From assembly GCF_007845645.1 (NCBI RefSeq), contig NZ_VCQV01000003.1:186001-250000 (forward strand): a stretch of 64,000 nucleotides of DNA. Reading direction: 5' to 3'. The translations under genes and the position numbers were made by a program. Each line of letters opens with the position of its first letter. Position 1 is the stretch's first letter. The notes below the pieces were generated by a model, which saw only the letters and a list, made by a program, of their open reading frames with translations, searched no databases and was not told the DNA's origin. This DNA comes from Leekyejoonella antrihumi. GTDB lineage: Bacteria; Actinomycetota; Actinomycetes; Actinomycetales; Dermatophilaceae. Below are positions 50,142 through 58,538 of this stretch, in pieces.

Positions 50142-50305
50142 CGCACGGCGGCGAACCAGTCACGAAGACACCGGAGTCGGGACTGCCGCAAACAGGGGCA
50201 GTTAGTGCATTCCGGCGGTGCACCGACGACCACGGTGCTAAAGTGGAAATATTCAAGTCTGGCGAGGGTGGCGCAAATCAAATAGTGATGAAGGAAGCGA
50301 TGGTT

Positions 50306-50908
50306 ATGTCGAGCGTGCAAGGCCCACAGAAACTGGGGCCCTTGACCCCGTTGGTAGGCGAGTGGGAGGGCGATGTGGGCGTCGACCTCTCGTATCACAA
50401 CAAGGATGACGACACCACTGAGACGGGCTACTTCGAGCAAGCCGTGTTCAGTCCCATCCCTACCCAGGAGAACGGCCGGCAGTCCATGGAGGGCTTGCAC
50501 TACAAGATGACCGCGTGGCGGCACGGCGAGGAGGCCATGGACCCGTTCCACGACGAGGTCGGCTACCTGCTGTGGGACAAGGCCAACGGGCAGGTCATGC
50601 GCAATGTCGTCTTCGGGCGAGGGATCGCGATCCTCGCCGGCAGCGATGCCGGTCTGCGTGACACAGAGCTGCACTTCGACGCGACACCGGGGGAGGCCGC
50701 GTACGGCATCCTGCAGAACAAGTACCTGCTGGAGCGTGCGGAGCTCAAGGGCTTCACGAGCGTCTTCACCTTCAACGCCGACGGGACGTTCACTCACCAC
50801 TCCGACATCGTCCTGAAGCTGGCAGCGACCGGTGAGGAGATGCACCACACGGATCGCAACACGCTGGCGCGCGTCAAGCGCTATCACCCGAGCGCCCGGC
50901 TCGCCTGA
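50306..50908 (+). CDS. Nitrobindin/THAP4-like heme-binding beta-barrel protein
   Basis: 200 residues from ATG 50306; ATG 50300 or 50288 are alternatives around the AAGGAAG site at 50291. LGPLTPLVGEWEGDVGVDLS is the nitrobindin start, and DPFHDEVGYLLWDKANGQVM and YLLERAELKGFTSVFTFNAD are barrel strands. Nitrobindins bind ferric heme through a C-terminal His and react with NO or peroxynitrite; HHTDRNTLARVKRYHPS contains candidate His ligands. It is a cytoplasmic single-gene unit. Confidence 0.82.
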   Translation: MSSVQGPQKLGPLTPLVGEWEGDVGVDLSYHNKDDDTTETGYFEQAVFSPIPTQENGRQSMEGLHYKMTAWRHGEEAMDPFHDEVGYLLWDKANGQVMRNVVFGRGIAILAGSDAGLRDTELHFDATPGEAAYGILQNKYLLERAELKGFTSVFTFNADGTFTHHSDIVLKLAATGEEMHHTDRNTLARVKRYHPSARLA

Positions 50909-51007
50909 CGGCGGCAGCCGCATCGCCTGCGGCATACGGCACCGCCATCGGCGGCAGAGCCCGTTACCCGCTGGCGCGCACGGTGCCGGCCGAGGATACT
51001 TCCGGTG

Positions 51008-51760
51008 ATGCGGCTACTGCTGATGTCGAACGGCTCGGCCCCCGGAGGCGAATACCTCGCCCACGCGATGTCGACGCTGCGTGAGCTGTTGGCGGGTGTC
51101 GACCGAATCGCCTTCATCGCGTATGCGCAGCTCGGCCTCGAGGAACACACCCGGGTGGTTGCGGCGGCCATGGCGCAGCTGGATGTCGAGCTGGTCGGTG
51201 TGCACCGCAGCCATCGGCCGGCCTCGATCGTGGAAGCCGCCGATGCAGTCTTTGTCGGCGGCGGCAACGCCTTTCGCCTGTTGGCTGCGCTGCACCGCTA
51301 CGACCTGATCGACCCCATCCGCGCGGCAGTCCGCGATGGTGCGCCCTACCTCGGGTCCAGCGCCGGCACCAACATGGCCTGTCCGTCCCTGCGGACGACC
51401 AACGACATGCCCATTGTTGAACCGCCGACCTTCGCCGCGCTGAACCTGGTGCCCTTCCAGATCAACCCGCACTACCCAGCCACGGAAGTGATGGGAAGAC
51501 ATCTGGGAGAGACCCGCGATCACCGGATTGCCGAGTTCCTCGAGGAGAACGACGTCCCGGTGCTCGGCCTGCAGGAGGGCTCCTGGCTCCAGGTCGACCA
51601 CGACCGAGCCAGGCTCGGCGGGGTGGCCGGTGCGCGGCTGTTCCGGCGCGAAGAGGCGCCGGTGGACCTCAAGGTGGGAGCCGACCTGAGCGACCTGCTG
51701 ACGACTCTCGGCACGTTCGACTCCCCAGGGCGTGGATGCGACGATAGGGGCACACGATGA
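51008..51760 (+). CDS. pepE: Peptidase E (alpha-aspartyl dipeptidase, S51 family)
   Basis: 250 residues from ATG 51008 (a GTG precedes it at 51005). MRLLLMSNGSAPGGEYLAHA is the family start. The nucleophile Ser is in PYLGSSAGTNMACPSLRTTN; VFVGGGNAFRLLAALHRYDL and LVPFQINPHYPA, with the catalytic His, complete the active site. It hydrolyses dipeptides with N-terminal Asp. The stop overlaps the ATG of the next gene (ATGA). Confidence 0.92.
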   Translation: MRLLLMSNGSAPGGEYLAHAMSTLRELLAGVDRIAFIAYAQLGLEEHTRVVAAAMAQLDVELVGVHRSHRPASIVEAADAVFVGGGNAFRLLAALHRYDLIDPIRAAVRDGAPYLGSSAGTNMACPSLRTTNDMPIVEPPTFAALNLVPFQINPHYPATEVMGRHLGETRDHRIAEFLEENDVPVLGLQEGSWLQVDHDRARLGGVAGARLFRREEAPVDLKVGADLSDLLTTLGTFDSPGRGCDDRGTR

Positions 51761-52272
51761 TCCTGTCGAAGGTTCGCGACCCTCGCCTGGTGACGATCCG
51801 CCGAGGGGGGACTCTCACCGACGCGGACCACCACCTTCTCGCCCTGTGGGCCGCGGCGTGCGCCGAGCACGTCCTTGGCCTGTTCGAGTCGGTAGAGCCG
51901 CAGGACCCTCGACCGCGCGAGGCCATAGAGGGCGCTCGGGCCTGGGTGCGCGGTGAGGTCGGGATGATGCAGGCTCGCGCGGCGGGGGGACACGCCATGG
52001 GTGCGGCACGAGGCCTGCGCGGCCCGGCTCGGCATGCCGCATACGCCGCGGGTCAGGCCGGGGCGGTCGCCCACGTTGCCGCGCACGAGCTCGGCGCCGC
52101 CGCCTATGCGATCAAAGCCGCCCAGGCTGCCGCGCCCGCAGGTGAGAGTGCGGCTGCAACGAGGCTCGAGTGCCAGTGGCAGCGGGAGCAGCTCCCGGAG
52201 GCGATTCGCGAGCTCGTTCTCGACGACCAGCGGTTGCGCAACGACATCTGCTGGTCGGTGTTCGACTGCTGA
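51757..52272 (+). CDS. Putative immunity protein (Imm5-like)
   Basis: 171 residues, mostly helical. DADHHLLALWAAACAEHVLG, then ARAWVRGEVGMMQARAAG and RQLRNDICWSVF-like C-terminus fit the small all-helical proteins annotated as putative immunity proteins, with conserved LW-x-A-x-C-A-x-H and R-x-x-W-x-RG motifs. It is fused in translation to peptidase E (ATGA overlap). No toxin gene lies nearby, so the immunity role is a family label rather than a demonstrated function. Confidence 0.75.
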   Translation: MILSKVRDPRLVTIRRGGTLTDADHHLLALWAAACAEHVLGLFESVEPQDPRPREAIEGARAWVRGEVGMMQARAAGGHAMGAARGLRGPARHAAYAAGQAGAVAHVAAHELGAAAYAIKAAQAAAPAGESAAATRLECQWQREQLPEAIRELVLDDQRLRNDICWSVFDC

Positions 52273-52355
52273 GAGCAGAGTCGCAACCGGCACGCCGACG
52301 CAGGCGGGACTTTCAGCAAGAGGCCAGCGGCTCGGCTTACCCTCTTAGGGTGACG

Positions 52356-53921
52356 ATGGTGCTGAGACACTCATCCGGGCGGGTCAGGTGGGTGCGTTCG
52401 ACGGAGCTGGCCGGACCGCTCGGGTTCGCGTTGGTCAGTGCGATCGCGTTCATCGTGGTGCGCCCGCCCGTCGGGGACCTGGTGGCGGCGCTTGCCCGGC
52501 AGTCTGCCGCGGCGGCAGGGGTTGGTGGCTACTGGTTCGGGTGGTACGCCGGTGGCGCATCGACGGGAAGCTATTCGGTGATCGTCCCGCCGTTGTCCGC
52601 GCTCATGACCGCGCCGGTCCTCGCGGCCGTTTGCGCCGTCGCGATCACCCCGTTGACCCGATGGCTGCTCGTCGGCTCGCGCCGCCCGAACCATGCGGTG
52701 TGGGTGGCCACGGTTGCGGCCGCCGGCAGCCTGTGGAGCGGCAGGGTGCCCTTCATCGTCGGTATGGCGATCGGGATCGCGGCGCTCGCGGTGGCCCGGC
52801 GGAACCTGCGAGTGCTCACCGTGGTGCTGTCCGTCGCGATGTCGCTCGCCTCGCCGGTCGCCGGTGCGTTCGGGTTGCTGGCATTCGCTGCGGGGTTCAT
52901 CTGGACGAAGTCGAACCGCGAGACGAACGCCCTCGGCGGCCTCTCAGCCGGTTTGACCATCGGCGTGCTCGCGCTCTGGTTCGGCACGCCCGGCGCGGAG
53001 GGATTCGACGTCGGCAGCGCGGCGATCTGTATGGCGTTGCTGCCGCTGATGCTCCTGGCCCACCCCACCCGGCCGGTCAAGGCGGCCATCGCCATTGCGG
53101 CGATCGCGCTACCGGTGCTCGTTGTGGTGCCGAACGGCATGGGCTCGAACTTCGAGCGACTCTTCTACGCAGCGTTGCCGGTGGCCGTCGTTGCCACTGG
53201 CCGGGCTCGACGCTGGGTGACGGTCGGCACCGTGGTGCCTGCGCTCGCCTTCGGCCTGTTCTTCACCGGCGCGGACCTTGCGGTGGCCAGTGCGCCGACT
53301 GCGAAGCCCATCTACTACAGCACGCTTGCCGCGGAGATGCACCGGCTACCCGACCTGACCAATCACCGGGTCGAGGTGGTCCAGGACGGCACCCACACTG
53401 CGGCATACGCCATGCTTGGCGTCGCGACTCTGGCGCGCGGCTACGAGACCCAGGCCGACGACCAGCTCGACGGGCTCCTCAATCACGGCACCGCCGTTGA
53501 CGCGCCTGCCTATCGACAGTGGCTGCTCGACAACGCGGTCGCCTATGTCGCGGCGACCAAGGCTCCGGTCCAGCGAACCGCGGAGCTGCGACTCGTTGTG
53601 GACCACACGCCGTCCTACCTGCATCGGATCTGGCAGAACTCTCGATGGACGGTGTATGCCGTGCGTGGCGCCACCCCGGTCGTCGCGCCGCCGGGACATC
53701 TCGTCCGCATGGACCAGGACGAGATGGTCGTCAGGAGCGACGGACCCGCAGTCATCGAGCTGCGGCTGCACTGGTCGGCGCTGCTCGCGGTGCAGGAACT
53801 TCCCGCGGACCCGGCCGCAGCCACACCCGCCACCCTCACCCGTGACGGTGCCTGGACCACCCTCACTGTCGACCGCGCAGGCACCTACCAGCTGGCTGGG
53901 CGGTGGCTGCCCAGCAGGTAG
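52356..53921 (+). CDS. Large polytopic membrane protein with extracytoplasmic C-terminal domain
   Basis: 521 residues from ATG 52356 (or GTG 52350). About ten hydrophobic helices lie in the first 320 residues (for example LGFALVSAIAFIVVRPPVGD, VWVATVAAAGSLWSGRVPFI, AAIAIAAIALPVLVVVPNGM), followed by a soluble domain of about 200 residues facing outward (PIYYSTLAAEMHRLPDLTNH, AYAMLGVATLARGYETQADD, VAYVAATKAPVQRTAELRLV). The layout resembles GT-C-like polyprenol-sugar transferases, but no catalytic motif was identified. It is convergent with the secreted gene at 53933. Confidence 0.7.
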   Translation: MVLRHSSGRVRWVRSTELAGPLGFALVSAIAFIVVRPPVGDLVAALARQSAAAAGVGGYWFGWYAGGASTGSYSVIVPPLSALMTAPVLAAVCAVAITPLTRWLLVGSRRPNHAVWVATVAAAGSLWSGRVPFIVGMAIGIAALAVARRNLRVLTVVLSVAMSLASPVAGAFGLLAFAAGFIWTKSNRETNALGGLSAGLTIGVLALWFGTPGAEGFDVGSAAICMALLPLMLLAHPTRPVKAAIAIAAIALPVLVVVPNGMGSNFERLFYAALPVAVVATGRARRWVTVGTVVPALAFGLFFTGADLAVASAPTAKPIYYSTLAAEMHRLPDLTNHRVEVVQDGTHTAAYAMLGVATLARGYETQADDQLDGLLNHGTAVDAPAYRQWLLDNAVAYVAATKAPVQRTAELRLVVDHTPSYLHRIWQNSRWTVYAVRGATPVVAPPGHLVRMDQDEMVVRSDGPAVIELRLHWSALLAVQELPADPAAATPATLTRDGAWTTLTVDRAGTYQLAGRWLPSR

Positions 53922-53932
53922 AGACCGGTGGG

Positions 53933-54499
53933 TCAGCGCAGGCACTGGCTCGGCAGCACGGCCATGCCGCGGTACGTGCCGCTGTCGCCGGCGCGAGCCT
54001 GCACCGTGGCGAGGGCCGCGGCGCCGTTGTGCAGGACCAGTAGCGCCGACACGGCGCCCCCCACGCGAGTCACCCCGGCATACTCGAGATCGGCCGAAGC
54101 CCGGATGCCGGACACGGTGCCGTGGAAGCCACCGGTGAAGCGGAAGGTGTCCGCGAACGTTCCTGGTGGGGTGGAGATCGCCGCGGCGCAGGGCGCGTCC
54201 ACCGTGGCCACCGTTACCCCCCTCGCCTTCCCGTCCACCGTGCCGGACAGCTCGAGGGTCACCCGCACGCTCAGTCGATACCTGGTGCCCTGTGCGGCCG
54301 GTACCGCCTGCATGGTGGACGGGTCCAGCTGGACGACGATGGTGCCCCGCGTCTGCCCGACCGAGCCGGGTGCGTGGGTGCTCGGTGGCGCTGCCGCAGT
54401 CGGGGCCGCCGCCGAGGGACTCATTGGCACTGCGCTCAGTAGTCCGGCGGCGACGACTCCCGTGAGCGCACGAGGAAGGCTGACGCGGCGAGTGGTCAT
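53933..54499 (-). CDS. Secreted hypothetical protein
   Basis: 188 residues. Signal peptide with Arg start and hydrophobic core (MTTRRVSLPRALTGVVAAGL then SAVPMSPSAAAP, probable cleavage after Ala). The mature part is beta-rich (TIVVQLDPSTMQAVPAAQ, YRLSVRVTLELSGTVDGKAR) with two Cys (VDAPCAAA and PSQCLR) that could form a disulfide. No family recognised. It is last in a three-gene minus-strand run, 6 bp after the GNAT stop. Confidence 0.65.
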   Translation of the reverse strand: MTTRRVSLPRALTGVVAAGLLSAVPMSPSAAAPTAAAPPSTHAPGSVGQTRGTIVVQLDPSTMQAVPAAQGTRYRLSVRVTLELSGTVDGKARGVTVATVDAPCAAAISTPPGTFADTFRFTGGFHGTVSGIRASADLEYAGVTRVGGAVSALLVLHNGAAALATVQARAGDSGTYRGMAVLPSQCLR

Positions 54500-54505
54500 G
54501 ATGCG

Positions 54506-55144
54506 TCACCTGTGGTGACTGGGTTCCGGGTCTGCATTGCTGTCCTCCTTCGGACTGTCAACATTCTTGAGGGGACCGGACTCTGCAGCGGCCCACTCCT
54601 GTCGGGTAATGGCGTATTCGACGTCGCCGTGTTCATCGCCGGGGATGGCTACCGGCCAATCGGCGACAAACCTCCGGATGAGGCGCATACCAGCCTTTTC
54701 CATCACCCGTCGGGATGCGGTGTTGATGACCATCGTGGATGCTTCGATCCGCTCGACACCGAGCTCGGTGAACCCCTTGTCGATCAGGGCGCGCGAGCCT
54801 TCGGTCGCATAACCGCGGCCCCACGAGGCCTGTCGCAGTCGGTAACCGAGCTCTGGCCGATCCTCCGGGGCATCCGGCGCCGGACGGAGGTGGAACCATC
54901 CGACGAACTCTCCCGTACGTCTTTCGTCCACCGCCCAGAATCCGTACCGCGAGCCGCGGCGGTAGTAGTCCAGGTAGGCCGGAAGCACCTCGGACTCAAC
55001 CTCGTGGGCGGAGAACTCTGGCGGGCCGCCAGTGATGAACCGCATCACCCGAGGGTCGGCATCCAGCTGCACCAGCCGGCCGGCATCCGACGACGTGAAC
55101 TGTCGCAGCAGTAGCCGCTCTGTTTGCAGGAACGCGTCCATCAT
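54506..55144 (-). CDS. GNAT family N-acetyltransferase (RimJ/RimL type)
   Basis: 212 residues from ATG 55144 (MMDAFLQTERLLLRQFTSSD). The frame remains open to 55627, but the ATG overlaps the stop of the upstream small membrane gene (ATGA), which fixes this start. LGYRLRQASWGRGYATEGSR is the acetyl-CoA site and STMVINTASRRVMEKAGMRL follows. The protein ends with a charged tail (NVDSPKEDSNADPEPSHHR). It is the middle gene of the minus-strand operon. Confidence 0.87.
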   Translation of the reverse strand: MMDAFLQTERLLLRQFTSSDAGRLVQLDADPRVMRFITGGPPEFSAHEVESEVLPAYLDYYRRGSRYGFWAVDERRTGEFVGWFHLRPAPDAPEDRPELGYRLRQASWGRGYATEGSRALIDKGFTELGVERIEASTMVINTASRRVMEKAGMRLIRRFVADWPVAIPGDEHGDVEYAITRQEWAAAESGPLKNVDSPKEDSNADPEPSHHR

Positions 55145-55509
55145 GCCCCGCGCGACCGAACGGACCGGTCGCTCGAAACCACTGAGCCGGTCGCGGTCGA
55201 GGCTCCGCTCGTAGCCTGCCGTTTTGCAGTGCGTCGTGCGGTCAGCCGGTGACCGAGCGCTACAAGTCCGATCCCCACGAGGAAGATGAGGAGATTCACC
55301 GCGCCGTAGGGCCAGACGTTGGCCGCCGACGCGTCCGGGTAGGGGCCGAACGCCGAGGTGTCCCCGCCGACCCACGCCAGGAGGAGGACGGTCGACTGGA
55401 AGGTGAAGGCGAATCCGTGAGCGGCGACATAGATGAGGTAGCCGACGATCTTGTTCTTGACGAATAATCCAATTGGCAGCGGCAACAGCAACATCAGCAG
55501 TAGTTCCAT
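55141..55509 (-). CDS. Small membrane protein
   Basis: 122 residues with two or three hydrophobic helices: MELLLMLLLPLPIGLFVKNK, YLIYVAAHGFAFTFQSTVLL and VWPYGAVNLLIFLVGIGLVA, followed by a basic and polar cytoplasmic tail (HRLTARRTAKRQA). No family is recognised. The stop overlaps the GNAT ATG. The start is 19 bp from the divergent frame that leads to the LuxR-type regulator. Confidence 0.7.
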   Translation of the reverse strand: MELLLMLLLPLPIGLFVKNKIVGYLIYVAAHGFAFTFQSTVLLLAWVGGDTSAFGPYPDASAANVWPYGAVNLLIFLVGIGLVALGHRLTARRTAKRQATSGASTATGSVVSSDRSVRSRGA

Positions 55510-55653
55510 CGGAACCCCCTGTAGCTAGTGTGGATCGGACGGATTCTTGACGGGCTGGCACCCACGATCCTCGATTTGCCGGGTTGCAACATCCCCCAGG
55601 TGGGGGAGAATCAATACCCGAGTTCAACCCGCGCGGTGCACGGTGGATGTGTT

Positions 55654-58518
55654 ATGGCTGATTCGAGTCGATTCCAGGTAGCACCCACCTCCGGGGTGGG
55701 GGGCTTTCAGCGTCTTGCGAGCCAGAACCTCCCCGCACCGTTGTCGTCCTTCGTCGGTCGGGAACGTGAGATCGCCGCCGTCGGAGAGCTGATCGGTGCG
55801 CACCGACTTGTCACCATCACCGGCCCGGGCGGCGCCGGCAAGACACGGCTCGCGCTCGAGGTCGCGGCACGGCTCGCCGCGGAGCAGGCAGACGGCCCGT
55901 GGTGGGTCGACCTGGCCGACCTTGCCAATCCCGCGCTGCTGGCAGCGCGAGTAATACGCTCAACCGGTAGGCCTGTCCAGCTCGACGATGAGGGGCGCGA
56001 CCAGCTCATGCAGCGGCTGTCGGCCCGCGCAGCTCTCCTCCTGCTCGACAACTGCGAGCACCTGGTGCCGGCGGTTGCGGGTTTCGTCGACGAGCTCCTG
56101 CGCGCCGGGTCGCAGGCACGGGTGCTTGCCACCAGCCGCATCCCGCTGGACGTCGAGGGCGAGGCGGCCTGGCCGATCCCGGCTCTGGACCTTCCACCGT
56201 CCATGGGTGAGCACGCCTGCACCGACGAGGAGGACTTGTCATCGCACGCAAGCAGCCGACTGTTCCTCGAGCGCGCCCGGCAGGCTCGACCCGGTCTCCG
56301 CATTGACGGCGAGGCCGCGGCAGACATCGTCGATATCTGCCGGCGGCTGGACGGGCTACCTCTTGCGCTGGAGCTGGCCGCGGCACGGTGCCGATCCCTG
56401 CACGTGTCACAGCTCCGCCGGAGCCTGGCCGGGTCGCTCGACCTGCTGAGCGGCGGGCAGCGGACGGGCACCTCGCGGCTGCAGACCATGCAGGCGTCGA
56501 TCGACTGGAGCCACAACCAGCTCACCGAGGGCGAGCGCGTGTTGCTGCGCCGGCTCGCGGCCTTTGCCAACGGCTTCACCCTGGAGGATGCGCAGCCCGT
56601 CGTGAGTGCTGCGGGACTGGACCCGGCTCTGGTGCTTGATGCGCTGGACACCCTGGTCAGCCATTCTCTGGTCCGCTTTGACGACGGGATCAACGGTGCG
56701 GCCCGCTACCGTCTGCTGGAGGTCGTGCGACAGTATGCGACTCGTCGGCTTCGGGATGCCGAGGAGGAGCAGTCGATTCGTGACCGCCACACGCAGCGCT
56801 ACGAGGCCCTCGCCCGCACACTGGGCCCCCGACTTGAGTCAGACTGGAACGAGGCGGTATTCGTGCGAATGTCTGCCGATGTAGACAATATTGAGCGGGC
56901 GATCGAGACGTTGTGTGAGTCGGGCGATCACGCGCGAGCGGCCGTCATGCTGTGGGACACGCAGCACCTCTGGGGTCTGGTGCGGCCGGCCGCGGCCGAC
57001 CTCATCATCTCCCGGTTGGTTGAGCAGCCGGAGCTGAATGCAGCATTGCGCGCGCGGATGCACGTGGTCCGCGCGACCGTCGGATCCGATGCGGGCGCGA
57101 TGAGTACTGCCTTTCGTTCGGCTGCAGCGGCCGTGCCACTCGCGGAATCGGCCGGTGACGAGCTGGCTACGGCGCGTGCTCACGTCCTGCAGGCCGCGCT
57201 GCTGACCATGGCAGAGGCGGACAGCGCCGGGCCGATGCTGCGCGCCGCGATCGAGCAGTGCGACAAGGCGGGCGATCAGACGGGTGCGGGTCTTGGCCGC
57301 GTGTGGCTCGGTGTGTGCGTGACGATCTTCCAGGGCTCCGCTTCCCGCGGTGCGCCGCTCATCGAGGAAGCGCTGAACCAGCCGTCCGTACGCACCAACC
57401 CCGGACTGGCCGCCTGGGCCCACTGTGTCCTCGCCGAGATGCACGCCGAGCACGGGGCGCTCGGATCGGCCGTCGAGGAGGCGGAACAGACTGAGGCGCT
57501 GCTGCAGCGGATCGCTCGGGTCCTGCCAATCGGCGCGGAAGGTTTCCTGCGAACGTCGGTGCCGGGCAGCGTTGCTGCGCTGGTCAGAGGCTACGCAGCG
57601 ATCCTGCAGGACCAACCCCCGCTTCCGGGGGTTGACCTCGAGGCGGTCTCGCTGCGCGCTGCCGTCGATGGCTATCCGCTCGCCGGCTACCTCTACCGGT
57701 TCCTCCGCGGCCTCGATCAGCTGCGGACGAGGAATCCTGCCGGGGCGCTGGCCGACTTCGAGATCGCCGAGAGACTGGCAGATGAGGCAGGTGGCTGGTT
57801 CGCGGCAAACACGCGGATGGTCGGCGCATTCGCAGCGCTCAGCGTAGGTGACCCGAGCACCGCGGCGACCTGGCTGGGCCGGGTCGACGCCGACCAACTG
57901 ACCACGACGATGCTGCGGGCCCGGTTCCGCGTGATTCGTGCCGATCTGGCCTTGCGCCACGGTGATGCGGCCGCTGCCGAGCGTGAGGCTCACCTGGAGC
58001 TCGAGGCTGCCGCGGCCGAGGGAATCGCACATGAAACAGCGCAGCTGCTCGAGGTGCTGGCCCGGGTAACGGACGACGACGGCCGGCCGGTGGAGGCCGT
58101 CCGTCTCGCGTCGGCGGCGGCTCGAGCACGGGCGGAGCGGAACCTTCGCCTGGGTCCGCCCGGGCATCTCGACCCGGTCCACCGGATGCTCTCGCGCGCC
58201 CGGACCGATCTCGGCGAGGAGCTGTTCGAGACGTACTGGCAGCAGGGGGCGTCGCTGGACCTGGAGCAGGCTGTTGCGTATGCCCGTCGGTCACGTGGTG
58301 AGCGACGGCGACCGGTATGCGGGTGGGACAGCCTCACCCCCACCGAGCTGCAGGTGGTGCGCCTGGTTGCCGCCGGGCACACGAACCCGCAGATCGCCAC
58401 GCAGCTGTTCGTCTCGCGGGAGACCGTGAAGACACATCTGCGCAGCGTCTTTGCCAAGCTGGACGTGCGTACTCGCGCGCAGGTCGCCGCGGTGGCGGTG
58501 GGGCACAAGGGCGGCTGA
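55654..58518 (+). CDS. LuxR-family ATP-binding transcriptional regulator (large)
   Basis: 954 residues from ATG 55654 (MADSSRFQVAPTSGVGGFQR). NLPAPLSSFVGREREIAAVG leads to Walker A TGPGGAGKTRLALEV (residues about 56-70); LLLLDNCEHLVPAVAG is Walker B, and ATSRIPLDVEGEAAWPIPAL and LPLALELAAARCRSL are AfsR/NB-ARC-like motifs. A helical TPR-like middle region of 450 residues follows. The C-terminal LuxR helix-turn-helix is LTPTELQVVRLVAAGHTNPQ and FVSRETVKTHLRSVFAKLDV. It is a signal-integrating STAND-type regulator; target and ligand are unknown. Confidence 0.9.
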   Translation: MADSSRFQVAPTSGVGGFQRLASQNLPAPLSSFVGREREIAAVGELIGAHRLVTITGPGGAGKTRLALEVAARLAAEQADGPWWVDLADLANPALLAARVIRSTGRPVQLDDEGRDQLMQRLSARAALLLLDNCEHLVPAVAGFVDELLRAGSQARVLATSRIPLDVEGEAAWPIPALDLPPSMGEHACTDEEDLSSHASSRLFLERARQARPGLRIDGEAAADIVDICRRLDGLPLALELAAARCRSLHVSQLRRSLAGSLDLLSGGQRTGTSRLQTMQASIDWSHNQLTEGERVLLRRLAAFANGFTLEDAQPVVSAAGLDPALVLDALDTLVSHSLVRFDDGINGAARYRLLEVVRQYATRRLRDAEEEQSIRDRHTQRYEALARTLGPRLESDWNEAVFVRMSADVDNIERAIETLCESGDHARAAVMLWDTQHLWGLVRPAAADLIISRLVEQPELNAALRARMHVVRATVGSDAGAMSTAFRSAAAAVPLAESAGDELATARAHVLQAALLTMAEADSAGPMLRAAIEQCDKAGDQTGAGLGRVWLGVCVTIFQGSASRGAPLIEEALNQPSVRTNPGLAAWAHCVLAEMHAEHGALGSAVEEAEQTEALLQRIARVLPIGAEGFLRTSVPGSVAALVRGYAAILQDQPPLPGVDLEAVSLRAAVDGYPLAGYLYRFLRGLDQLRTRNPAGALADFEIAERLADEAGGWFAANTRMVGAFAALSVGDPSTAATWLGRVDADQLTTTMLRARFRVIRADLALRHGDAAAAEREAHLELEAAAAEGIAHETAQLLEVLARVTDDDGRPVEAVRLASAAARARAERNLRLGPPGHLDPVHRMLSRARTDLGEELFETYWQQGASLDLEQAVAYARRSRGERRRPVCGWDSLTPTELQVVRLVAAGHTNPQIATQLFVSRETVKTHLRSVFAKLDVRTRAQVAAVAVGHKGG

Positions 58519-58538
58519 TCGGCCCGGGGTGACGCCGG

